Made by a program: the position numbers and the translations under genes. The notes under the pieces are model-generated. The model saw only the letters and a list, made by a program, of their open reading frames with translations. It did not search any database and was not told the DNA's origin. A DNA stretch of 64,000 nt, from assembly GCA_022828595.1 (NCBI GenBank), contig JAKGHH010000004.1:80628270-80692269 (forward strand), given 5' to 3'. Positions 47,965 to 58,761 of the stretch are shown here, piece by piece; positions within the stretch are counted from its first letter, which is position 1; every line of letters starts with the position of its first letter. This DNA comes from Nelumbo lutea. Lineage: Eukaryota > Streptophyta > Magnoliopsida > Proteales > Nelumbonaceae.

Positions 47965-48270
47965 ATTATAATTGCATCGAAAAGTTCAGTTAAATTACAA
48001 TTATCAAACTTCAGGAGAGAGATTTCAGTAATAGTTAAAAACTTGTGAGGGAGGAGGTTTCAGCAAATCACAAACCAGAACAAAGAGAATCTTGTCCTAC
48101 CAATCGTAAGATCTACTGCTCTGTCGCGCTGACGTGGATTCGTCGTGTCCGAAAAGTCAGCGACATGTCAGAATTAAACCCGATACCGAAATAACAAATT
48201 ACAAACCCAATCCTTGGAGCTGTAGCTTTGCCTTGCCTCTCTGTTATCTACTTATTTTCAATTCAATTCA

Positions 48271-51200
48271 ATGGGAACCATCGCTTGTTGTACTACTACC
48301 AAGGTTTCTCGTTCACCATGCCTCTCAGAGCTTAGCTCTTTACCTGCTCTTAGCTTAATTCTCCCGAGAGCTTCGTTTCTGCTCTTCCGAAACCTTTACT
48401 TCACACCCAGACCCAAATTACGAATGGCGTCACCGCTCCAGGTCTCTGCATCATCTACAGTTGGTCAGTACTTTATCTCTCTCTCTCTCTCTCTAATTAT
48501 TGTCTTAATAGTGGCATATTGTCACTGGTTAATTGATTTTTTTTTTTCATAAAATGATCTATTAACTTGAAATTGTTGTGTGGTGTGTGGAATTGATTCG
48601 TATTTGTTATAATATCTTGGGTGTCTCTGTGATGGGATTACTCTGAAAGTTTCTTTTTAGGAGAGGTGCACTAATTAAAGTTACTGATTGACGTAGGTGC
48701 ATCACAAGAAGGACTGGAGGATTCGTCTCCCGGTTTGGTGGGGGAAAATGATTTGCTGATTGTTGGACCAGGCGTACTTGGGCGCATGGTGGCAGAGCAG
48801 TGGAGGAAGGTATTTATTAAGAGAAATTTTGAGACACAACTTGACTTTCTCTTACCTGATGTATTGAATTTGAATCTGAAGTTAGAAATTAGGACGAAAT
48901 GGGATAGGTTCAGTCATCCAGATGCATACTAGGTCCTTAATTTCTTTTTTTAACAGGAACATCCAGGTTGCCAAATTTTTGGACAGACGATGACCACGGA
49001 TCACCATGATGAATTGATTAAACTTGGGATAGATCCATCTTTAAGGGTAACAAGAGCAACTCAGCAGTTTCCCTATGTAATTTTCTGTGCTCCTCCTTCC
49101 CGGACTGTGGACTACCCTGGTGATGTCAGGTGCCTGTACACTTAATTTTGTTCCTTGTTTTACATTCGAACAAATCTAAAACATTATGCTCATAACCCTT
49201 TTTTAAAGCATAGTTGCTCAGAGACACAAACAAACACACACTCACATTCTTTATTCATGAATACATGTAGATGCATCTTTACTTCTGCTGTTTGTTTTCT
49301 TTATAATCGTTTGATTTAAGCAATTGCCAAATACCTAGTTCCTAGTATTTGTCTGAACACCAAGGTAATTAAAGCACTGCAATTGCATAAATGATGCCTA
49401 GACAACCAACTTGCCAAACCAGGGTCCTTATTAATTCCATTAGGCTACATGAGGACTTTCATGATTCAGGTAGATGTCTTCTCAAGCAATTGTCTATCTG
49501 AATTTGATGGTTGAACTCAATGGTGTATACCATGAAAGGGCATAAGGAAATGGCTTGAATAAATTCCTTTTGTTGCGACTGAAAAGTCAATACCATCTTA
49601 TTTTTCAACTGCTAGATTCTGCTAGCATAACATATCTAGGTTGTGTATAGTCTTTATGAGGTCATTCTTTGCTTCATTTTTTGCTCTATTACTTGCTGCA
49701 AAAGAGAAAGGATGAAAGGTGTGACCAGATATTACTATAAATCATTTTCATCATGATTATTATACCTTGTTTCAGCTGTTTGGTCAGCACAAGGAATCTT
49801 GTTTCACCATACTATTTTATCCATGCGAACTGGGAATTCCACCTCATCAATGACACTATGCCTTCACTTGACACTAGAGTTACTCTTCATGGTGTTACAT
49901 TTGTTGTGGCTGTGTGGGTAAATTTTCTTGGATTCCTGTTAACGCATAATTTAGCCCATGCTTCTCATCATTTTCCAGGGAGTATTTTGGTGAGAAGAGA
50001 GCATTTTCTCACTATTTTCTTTTAAAAATAATTAAGAGTTGAAGAAGTTCAGTTGGTATTATTCATAAGTGGCATTGTGATATACATTCACAACACATCT
50101 ATGGCTAATCTAGAAGGCCGTCTATTAGATTGTTGCTCCAGGATTGCTCTTTCAACCATCCAATTGCCAGAAAATAACTTTCACTATGGTCATTAAATCC
50201 AACTGGAACAGAAGAGAATACTTTTTAACTTGGATCCCTAAACTTGTATGTACCCATTCTAATTAAATTTTGCTAAACTACTTTGGTTAGTGGTGTTCTC
50301 CTTATAAAAAGATCCATGCTGGACAAATGCCTATTATCAAATCTAGAACAGCTAATAGGTTCTTCATTTTTTATGTAAGTGCTGCAGCAGCTGCCCTGCT
50401 ACTGGTGGGAAAACCTGCCATATAGGTCGGTCTCATGGCCCAAGGTTGCATAGATAGCACTATTTTGTGCCTACCTTCAGACTTGGGGCCAGTGGACCAG
50501 ATATGTAGAGCTGTAGAGGTGCTGGGGATAGAGAAACTGTTTAGTAAATGGCCTTAGAACATATTTTTTTATAACATAAGAACATGTTTTATGTTAGAGA
50601 GAGAGAGAGAGTTAAGTAGTTTGATCTGAATGGGAATTTTTGTTATTTCTCTTTTGCTAGGAGCCTTTTATAGGCTACATCATCAAGATTCCATTCAACA
50701 GTTACAACAAAATGTCATGAGACTTGACATAGCTTACTCTTATATACTTGCATGAACCTGGGATCATCCAGGGTATCCAGAGCCTGATATGGTGTAGGCT
50801 TGCTACTGAGAGATCAAGCTGGGCTTGGGCTTCTAACACCTATCATTAACTATATAATTATCACAGTTAGGAAGTCTTACTGAAGGTTATTTGTATGAGA
50901 CTTATATCCTTATAAAACAGCATGGACTGCACTAGATAAATGGCCATTCCACTTGAATTCTCAATCTGAAAGCCAAGATTTATCCTTACAAGAATCTCAT
51001 CTGTGGGATCCATAACCACAACCACCCCTAGGGCATGTCAAAACAAAAAGGTGGCTCCCTTAAGTACATTGATGAGATAGGTATTTAGGAGATATTTCAA
51101 GTTTCCTTTAATGAGGGTGGTCAGTGGTATTTTTAAAATTGTAACTCTTTTCTTCAGCCTTTTATTATGGATCAATCTCTATTGTTTATTTAAAGCTCTT

Positions 51201-54200
51201 ACTGTCTCTTGGGAGATCATAAGATTGACTAACTCTAGTCATTATTCTAGAAATTTACTGTTTCGAGTAAAAAACTGTTGAGATTGAGCTGATAACATTT
51301 GTTTTATTTATAAAGTTTAGTTAGAGAACTATTGAGCCCAAGGCCCATTAGTTTATGTTTAGTAAGAGTGTTCACTTATGTTTTTAGTAGTAAGGGTATA
51401 CTTCATTATTCTAGAAATTTACTGTTTCGAGTAAAAAACTGTTGGGATTGAGCTGATAACATTTGTTTTATTTATAAAGTTTAGTTAGAGAACTATTGAG
51501 CCCAAGGCCCATTAGTTTATGTTTAGTAAGAGTGTTCACTTATGTTTTTAGTAGTAAGGGTATACTTGTCATTGTATTCAATTTTATTTATGAGTATATA
51601 AGATAATGAAAGGGGTGGCCAGATCTGATTTTTTTTTTTGGCTTCTCCCCATTCTCTTCAACCTCTCTCTTCTTCTCTTATCTGCACAGTCTTTTCTTTT
51701 TCTTCTTTCTATCACAGATTTCAAATCAGATCAGGTCTTTTACACTTTCTACTTGGTATCAGAGCAACTTTAGGAATTTTTTTGAGTTATTCCATCATGC
51801 AGATCTAGATCAGCCGACTGCATGATGAGTTAAAGAGCTGATCGAGGACTTCAAGATAACCCAGTTTTTGGATTTTTTTTGGTGGATCTACAATCCCTTG
51901 TAGTAGGTCTAGGGTTTATCACCAAAATCAAGAAGAACTGGAGAAAGGGGAAGAATCTTGATTGCAGTAGGACTCTTCAATTTTGATCTAGGAAGTGGTG
52001 CTCCAGGTTTTTTGGGTTTCTAGGTGTTTTCTGAAGAGGACGGTTCAAGTCCCAGGTTTTTTGGAGGTCTCTGGAGGGAGCAACAACCTCTTCTCTTCCT
52101 TCTACCTGCTCTCTCAGAGAAGATAATCTTGGTGGGAGGGGCTTTTGGGGTATTAGGAAGGTGTTTGAGGCTTCTAAAGGGGGATAAAACTTTTTCTTTT
52201 CATCTCCAATTGATTTCCTAATCTGTTCTGGGTGAGGATTGTGGAGTTGAATACAAAATCTACAGGTGAAATGGGACTGGGTGGAGGGAGGTACTAGTAT
52301 TCTTCATATTTATAGTAAATACGTATTTACTATTCTTAGTAATTTTTAGTTTTCTTATCTTAGGTTAGAAAGTGGTTTCTTATTTTGGATATTTGTCTCT
52401 TGCATAAAAAATCTTTGATGAATATGATAGTGTTCTCACAAAGCACTTGCATATGAAAGAGATTGATCACCTTTCTAACAGTCAATAGCATGTGACGGTA
52501 ATAACAGTTTTCTTTTAACAGATACTTCCTTTCATCTAGCCTATGAACACTCACTGCATCTTTTGTCTTGATTCTCATTATTCTAGAACTTAAAAATGAT
52601 GCTTAAGTTGTTATTAGGAATGTTTCTAAGATGAGATTACAAGAATTGCAGTCATATGCTGGTGGTTGATTCATGACTCTATGACACTAGTGCACATGTC
52701 ATTTCTCCGCCTTATTTTTATCATATTTCAGCATTAATTTGGTGTATGAAACAATGTGCAGGTTGGCTGCATCAAACTGGAATGGCAAAGGTTCTTTCCT
52801 ATTTACATCAAGTAGCGCCCCATATGATTGCTATGACAATGGATCTTGTGATGAGGTGTTACATCTAATATAACAAATTGTTTAACTGGTAACAATATTT
52901 ATTTTTGTGTTACGTCCTCTTTGCACTTGATAAAGTGGTTTTGCACCATAGTCTTTAAAATGCCCTAGGGATTTTAAAGCTAATGCATCACCCATTTGGC
53001 AGTTAAGCACTGATACTTGATTTCAGACCAGCATGACCTAGTTCACAAAAAAAAGTTCTTTACAAGTTTCTATTTGCATGATAAAGATAGGGGGAAGTGA
53101 AGTACTTTTTTAGTAGATTCATAATAGTATGTTTTTTCTTCAGATACTTTTTAGTAATAAATGCTTTGGCCTGTGACAATTAATATGGGGATTAAATTGC
53201 TTATTGACTTGAATTGACTGCTAATTCAAGTCTTTTTAATTGAAAGATGTTTCTCTGGTTTCTCTAACCATTTGTTATGATTTATGAATACTTGAGTATA
53301 TCTCTATTTTCCAGTTTGTGAAACCGGTGTGCTTACTTAAAGATGAAAATATGTAATTCTTCATGTTTATTTGGTGGAAGAGTAAAAAGTAAATAACTAT
53401 ACTAATGAAGACCAAAACAAGGCAACAAAGGCAACCATAGTTGCTATTTGTTAACTGCATGTACATACAAGCATGCTTATTTTTGTTCTTTTATGTTTTT
53501 ATCTTTTTTTTTTTTCTTTGCTAGGTGGGTTATGGTATTTTCTGAGAGATTCCGATGCCATTGATAAACTTGACCTTATAAGAAACACCTCATTCAAGTG
53601 GATTGGAAGATCAGCAAACATTTAGTAAATGCATTTGCAAGAGAGGGAGCAAATTAGGTTGATTTGAATTTGGGCTCTGCCCTTCTGGGGTAGACTGCAG
53701 TGGACTTTTGTGTATTTTGGATGGACAAGTTTTGGAGACTGCCTCAACTTCTGAAGAGTACTTTTTAATTTCTTGTACTATTAGCATTTAATATTTTAAT
53801 AAAATTCTCATCATTTACTAATTAAAAGAAACATCTGGATGACCTGTTTAGAGAACTTTTTCCTATAATATCAATAAATTAGATAACCTGAAAAAAATAT
53901 GCTCATTTTTTTTCCTTGGAAAAAAAAGTATTTCAGATACTGTGTATGGTGGTGGTTTAAGTTATACTCAAATGGTTATGCAGGACTCTCCAGTAGTTCC
54001 CATAGGAAGAAGCCCTCGGACAGATGTCCTTTTAAAAGCAGAAAGTGTGGCACTGGAGATTGGTGGTTGTGTTCTTAGACTATCTGCACTTTACATATCC
54101 TTACCTTGTGCCAACCATTAGCCTTCATTTCTATCTGGATCTTGCATGGATGAATGGTGAAAGTTTAATATTTACTGTGAACTAGTTAGTGTTTCCTCGA

Positions 54201-55234
54201 CTGTTTATACAAAGCAGATAAAGGTGCCCATGTTTATTGGCTGGAGAAAGGGAGTGTAGAAGTTCGTCCAGATCACATTCTCAATCTTATTCATTATGAG
54301 GTTATTATCATCATCCTTACTCTTCTTTCTTCTTCTAGTTAATGAATTATGGCTACTATACTGAATTTTATATATAATCCTTGAAACTTCCATTGTTTAT
54401 GAGCTTCCAGAATGACAAATTTGTCATAATTTACATATCTGACTTGTAACTTGCATGGCAGGATGCAGCATCCCTTTCAATTGCAATTTTAAAGAAGAAA
54501 TTCCGTGGTCGGATCTTCTTGGGCTGTGACAATCATCCTTTATCCAGGTCTTGTGGCTAGGCTGCCTTTGAACTGCCTTTTTAGTTCTTACCATGCCAAT
54601 TTCAGATACAACTTAGAAACAAGAGAAGCAGGATCAATTTTCTTTATCTGTTTTTTATCTGAGACCTGCTGCCATACCTCCTCTTTGCAGGCAGGAAATA
54701 ATGGATTTGGTGATCAAAAGTGGGAAGTTCAGCAAAAAATTTGAGGGTTTTACAGGCAAGTACCTAACTGAAGTTTAGATGGAAATATCCTAAATTTTAG
54801 AATAGGAAAAAGGTTTCTAAGTAGGAAGCTTCCCTGCACAACCCCACACCTATTTGTGTCATCTGAATAAATGCCGTGGCTGATCTAACTCATCCATCAG
54901 AGGGCCCTCTAGGTTGGCCATGTGTTCATTCTCTAGGTCCACCTGAGGTCCTGAGCTTTATACTTGACCTTGTATAAGAGTTTTGCCCAGTTAATAATAG
55001 CTGTCCAAAATTTTAATTTTTCTTTTTATTCAAAATCTTGTGAACATAGGTTTGAAAGTCTTTTTTCTTTTCACTTTATTTTCCAACAGACTGAAGGCCA
55101 GGGCTTTAATTTCTTGTGTTGCAGGCAATAATGATCCTTTAGGAAAGAGGTTAAATAACTCAAAAACTCGTGCAGAAATTGGATGGGAACCAAAATATCC
55201 AAGCTTTGCTCAATTTCTTGGACTACAAGAATAA
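48271..55234 (+). CDS. Plastid-type NAD(P)-binding Rossmann-fold protein (YeeZ/epimerase-like), complete, nine exons
   Basis: Exons: 48271-48463, 48697-48809, 48957-49129, 52762-52855, 53984-54094, 54211-54300, 54462-54547, 54691-54755 and 55125-55234, joining in frame to 344 residues. Residues 1-60 are Ser-, Arg- and Leu-rich with few acids, like a chloroplast transit peptide. The dinucleotide loop GPGVLG follows at 88-93 (LLIVGPGVLGRMVAEQW). Conserved blocks are FTSSSAPYDCY, LYKADKGAHVYW, HILNLIHYEDAAS, FLGCDNHPLSR and the end EIGWEPKYPSFAQFLG. These match the plant family of SDR/epimerase-like proteins related to bacterial YeeZ. The catalytic substrate is unknown. Intron 5 is U12-type AT-AC and intron 8 is GC-AG. 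Intron 3 is 3.6 kb and carries LTR retrotransposon debris. Confidence 0.93.
51240..51567. repeat. 164-bp tandem duplication in intron 3
   Basis: Bases 51240-51403 and 51404-51567 are nearly identical (one difference seen). The unit spans the likely start of an LTR (TGTTGAGATTGAGCTG, TGTTGGGATTGAGCTG). Confidence 0.88.
51276..52290 (+). mobile_element. LTR retrotransposon fragment (5' LTR plus primer-binding site) in intron 3
   Basis: A TG-start segment (51276 or, after the duplication, 51440) runs through a TATA-like GAGTATATAAG near 51590 to TTTTACA at about 51744. It is followed by TTGGTATCAGAGCAAC (51753-51768), an iMet primer-binding site. The sequence after it to about 52290 looks like an untranslated leader; no gag or pol follows. 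It is inserted in the same orientation as the host gene. Confidence 0.7.
54095..54210 (+). other. U12-type AT-AC intron
   Basis: The intron starts ATATCCTTA, the minor-spliceosome donor consensus, and ends with AC (TTTATAC). A U12 branch-site match TTCCTCGAC lies at 54193-54201, with its A ten bases before the end. Only this splicing restores the conserved LYKADKGAH reading across exons 5 and 6. No GT-AG alternative in the interval keeps the frame. Confidence 0.9.
54756..55124 (+). other. GC-AG intron
   Basis: The donor is ACAG followed by GCAAGTACC, the strong-context form typical of GC donors, and the acceptor is TTGCAG. The joined codon G plus GC gives the conserved Gly of the GFTG segment. 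Confidence 0.85.
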
Positions 55235-57533
55235 CTGCAGTTTCTTTCTTTATTTTCAAGATTTCTTTCAATCAAGAAGCAAAGGAATAGGTTTGGTTGC
55301 ATTGAGACCCTATGGTCTATGGAAGACCATTTTAAAGATATTATTTTATTGTCTTGCAATTCTCTCTGCTGCATTACAGATCTAAATCATTTATTTGTAC
55401 ACAGAAAGGTCAAACAAGCTCAAGATGTATGCAAGTTAATATAAAAATGCTCGAATTCCATCAAGACTCGTTCTTGGAACCTTTTGGTGAATTCATTTTC
55501 TGATGGGACCTGAGCTCTCTATCCTTGGACATGCCCAAGCTTTCCATTGCTGTGAATGCGCCACTGTGAAATCAATATATCAGATTCTTGGGATTATATG
55601 TAGTATGTTTCTGGGATCTGTGCATGTTTTATCAATCTTTTGCAATGACATGGCGTGACTTTCAGGGTATCAATTTTATTGATGTATGGTGGTTTGGAAT
55701 GTGAGGGTGGGTGTGACTTCATAACCATGGTTCATTCTAATGAAACTATGTATCAAATGTGTCTAATGTCCGATACAGAGGTCGCATCATCTTTCTGGGT
55801 AACTTCTCTTCATGTTAGCATTTGGCAAGAGCAAAGGATTCCATCCATTTTGCCACTCAAACTATAGGAATTGTGCCATGTGGCAATACGAGTGTCCCTT
55901 CTCCCTTGTATTTCAAGTATGATATGAATGTAGGATATGCATGTAATCCACTCGGCTTCGAACAGACTTTATGGCCTTGCATTGGGAATATCTCTCCATG
56001 TGCATAAGTACGGAGATGTTTCCGATGCAAGGCTGTAAAGACTGTTTGAACGGGCCTTGCGCTGACTGAAGCCGATCACGAAAAAGTTGAAATCATGGAA
56101 GGCAGATAGGTTGTATCCTATAGACTGGATTGGAAAAGAGTGGCATAATACTTTCATTGCCGACACTATTGGGGTGGTTTTGGTTCATCCAATATTGGGC
56201 TTGGGCTTCTTAACGTCCACAAAACCCAATTTATGTTTGGCTCCATGAAGTCACATCACATGAGAGGAGTCACTTCAATCCAAAAAAAAAAAAAAATCAT
56301 GTAAGGGACTGATCATTCTGGTTTAGAGTTGAAATTGGCATTCCAGGTAAAAACAGCAACCGTTCAGAGTTGAAATTCACATTTCAGGTAAAAACAGCAA
56401 TTCATATTAATCAGCCCAAGACTTCTCTGATTTTTCACACCAATTTCTATTGATCAACCCTAAACGTTTCATGAATGAATGACAATGGTACCAAGCGCTA
56501 ATGGGTCATGTAGTGTCAAATACATTAGCTGCCATATAGTTGGGATAAGGCTTGGATGATGATGATATTATGTCCATTACGAGACCAAATCAGCCCCCCA
56601 CAACGTCCCACAACACATCCCCACTGTGTATTGGAAACATTTCCCAATGATAATCTCAGAAATGATGATGTCATCATTGGAAGATGTTCCTTGTACACGG
56701 AAGGGATGTGCTGTGGGACGTTGTGAGGGACAATCTTGTGGGGGGCTAATTTGAACTTGCCCACTACATAATGTCATAACCACTTATATAATTATTCATC
56801 CAGTCATCTACATTGGATTTGATATTGGGACTTCCAGACAACAGATAATTTATTAGGATAAGTGGACTGCAATCCACCTCAGAAATCTGAATTGCAGCCC
56901 CCTCCTAGTCTATTAGTAGTCCCCCCCTATAAATCACATCCTGCCCATGAATTTGACATCAATCCACAGGCAGAATCCAATCCACCCCTAGAAATCCTAA
57001 CTCCACCCTAGGGGTGGACTGAACTATAAAAACCCCTAATTCATGTTCCTCTAGGAAAGCAGTGGCCTCATTTTACTTACCATGCTCGGTTTGGAGAACA
57101 ATCGGATCTGATACCACAGAAGAAGAATTTGGTGAACTATTTCCAGAGTTTGGTTGGTGATTAGAATTCTTATCTACTGTCAACATTGATGGGCCCAGAT
57201 CTCACATCAATTGCAGTGTCCTGGGTTGAGTGGATTCATGGTGCGTCTGGTAGTTAATCCAGAACAAACAACAACTAGGCCCACGCTTTAAAGAGACTTC
57301 TTACCAAATCAATGGAATCTTGCTTTACCAAAATAAATGCCTTGTTTGAGCTCGGTAGATGTGTGTATGCAAAAGCAATCTAAAAAGTAAAGAAGAAAAG
57401 ATTTGAAACCAATGTCCAGAAAATAACATTTTCATCTCTTCTTCCATTTCCTCTACCACAGCTTGGAGAGGAAAACAAGCCAAAGGGTGATTGCTTCTGC
57501 TGCTGCTGCTATTGCTGTTGTTTGGTGCTGGTG
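55235..57533. other. 3' flank and intergenic sequence
   Basis: Contains the Rossmann gene's 3' UTR (first few hundred bp) and a 41-bp tandem duplication at about 56321-56401 (AGAGTTGAAATT..., CAGGTAAAAACAGCAA). No other gene seen before 57534 apart from the hairpin listed separately. Confidence 0.5.
56586..56752. repeat. 167-bp foldback hairpin
   Basis: The left arm AAATCAGCCCCCCACAA, CGTCCCACAACACATCCC and ATTTCCCAATGAT pairs with the right arm, which carries a 15-bp extra block. The centre is the palindrome TGATGTCATCA. Probable small MITE, or a precursor of small RNAs. Confidence 0.65.
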
Positions 57534-57686
57534 ATGGGGAAGACCTGTTGCTGGGAGGAATCAGAAGATGGTGGTTTGGACATCAAAGGATTTCTGTTGG
57601 CAGTTATCCTTGCCGTCATGCTCTTGGTCATTTGTGTGTCTCAGTCACGACGCAGAGTTGTCGTCCATGAAAGATGGTGTTACTGA
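57534..57686 (+). CDS. Possible 50-residue cysteine-containing membrane peptide
   Basis: The ATG at 57534 opens MGKTCCWEESEDGGLDIKG, then a hydrophobic run of about 17 residues (FLLAVILAVMLLVICV), a basic turn SQSRRR and the end VHERWCY. The same frame extends upstream without a stop through a remarkable cysteine run (DCFCCCCYCCC, 57488-57520), so the true product may be longer or start in another exon. I do not recognise the family. Topology would be a single-pass membrane protein with a basic short C-terminal side. No close neighbour suggests its role. Confidence 0.4.
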   Translation: MGKTCCWEESEDGGLDIKGFLLAVILAVMLLVICVSQSRRRVVVHERWCY

Positions 57687-57689
57687 AAC

Positions 57690-58505
57690 GCCCATAATTT
57701 GGTCTTTTACTCTAAGTGAAGCTCTTCTTCTTCTTTTGTATTAAACCTCTTATTATTATTACTAAGATGAATTGATGATGATGATGATATTCATTAAACA
57801 TTTGACTAGATGAAATATTTCCATGGTGAAAAGGCGTTTTTGTCTTGAGGGTGAGGAGAGTTTGATCTGTAACGGTGTTGGTTTCTTTTTTTTTTTCATT
57901 TATATGGGGCAAGATACAACCATTAAGACTCACCCACAGGTGCAAGCAAATGCGTTTGGCCTTTTACCAGTTACCACGCAGCAAAAGAACTGATCTTAAT
58001 CTTCTTCTTCTAGGAACCTAATTCTGTTCTAATCCCCATGACCTATCAACACTTTGCCAGAACTATCATAGATGCATCGTTAACCAACAGTTATTAGTGG
58101 GTTGGATTATAGAATTGTAGCCGTTTTTTCAAGAGAAATTGCAATCTCCATGTTATATAGGTGTTTTAAGCAATTTCTTGATTGATTGATTTTTTTTTTT
58201 TCTTTTGCTTCATGAGACTATACAACAGGGGTAGTCCATCCCTTTCCTTTCACCCCCCTCCCCCCAATCAGAGAACCTACCGACTGAGCTACCATCAGTT
58301 GGCAATTTCTCGTGTGATTGATTGATACAGGTAAAAGGTGGACGCAACTTTTTACATTGATTTCTGTGAAAATCACTTTTCCGGTATTTCTCCTCTGTGG
58401 TGCTTAATGATACCTGTGTCTTGAATCACACAGAACGAAACAAAAATTGTGCCACTTTTCAGTTATTCATTCATAATATGCCCCATCATCATCTTATTGT
58501 TGATT
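57690..58505. other. Intergenic sequence
   Basis: No gene seen. A short GAT microsatellite lies at 57774-57788. A tRNA box-A-like motif occurs on the minus strand at about 58285-58300 without a convincing box B. Confidence 0.45.
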
Positions 58506-58507
58506 AA

Positions 58508-58662
58508 TCTTGCTTATCGGATCAGACAGAACTGTTCTAGGGACTGGTTACCGAGTCAAACAGTCTAATCATCCAGTTCAAACGGCAGTCCGTTATAACC
58601 TAAAAAATAAAAAACGGCCAAAAACGTTGTTTGTATCAGGTCTGGTCCAGTCTTCAAAATAG
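58508..58662. mobile_element. Truncated copy of the CATGGTTTT MITE family
   Basis: Contains CATCCAGTTCAAACGGCAGT, an AAAAAATAAAAAACGGCCAAAA centre segment, and GGTCTGGTCCAGTCTTCAAAA, all typical of the four fuller copies at 36258-43164. The middle third of the element is deleted. Confidence 0.55.
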
Positions 58663-58761
58663 TACCTAAAAATGGATATTGATTAAATAACTTTACAAAC
58701 CAAAAAATAGTACCTAAAATATCGATTTTTCATAATGTAGGCCTCCTGCTTGTCATAAGGT

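Noticed and set aside
58230..58316. tRNA-like box A (TAGCTCAGTCGG) on the minus strand
   Set aside because: No matching box B, anticodon stem or acceptor stem could be found, so neither a tRNA gene nor a SINE is supported.
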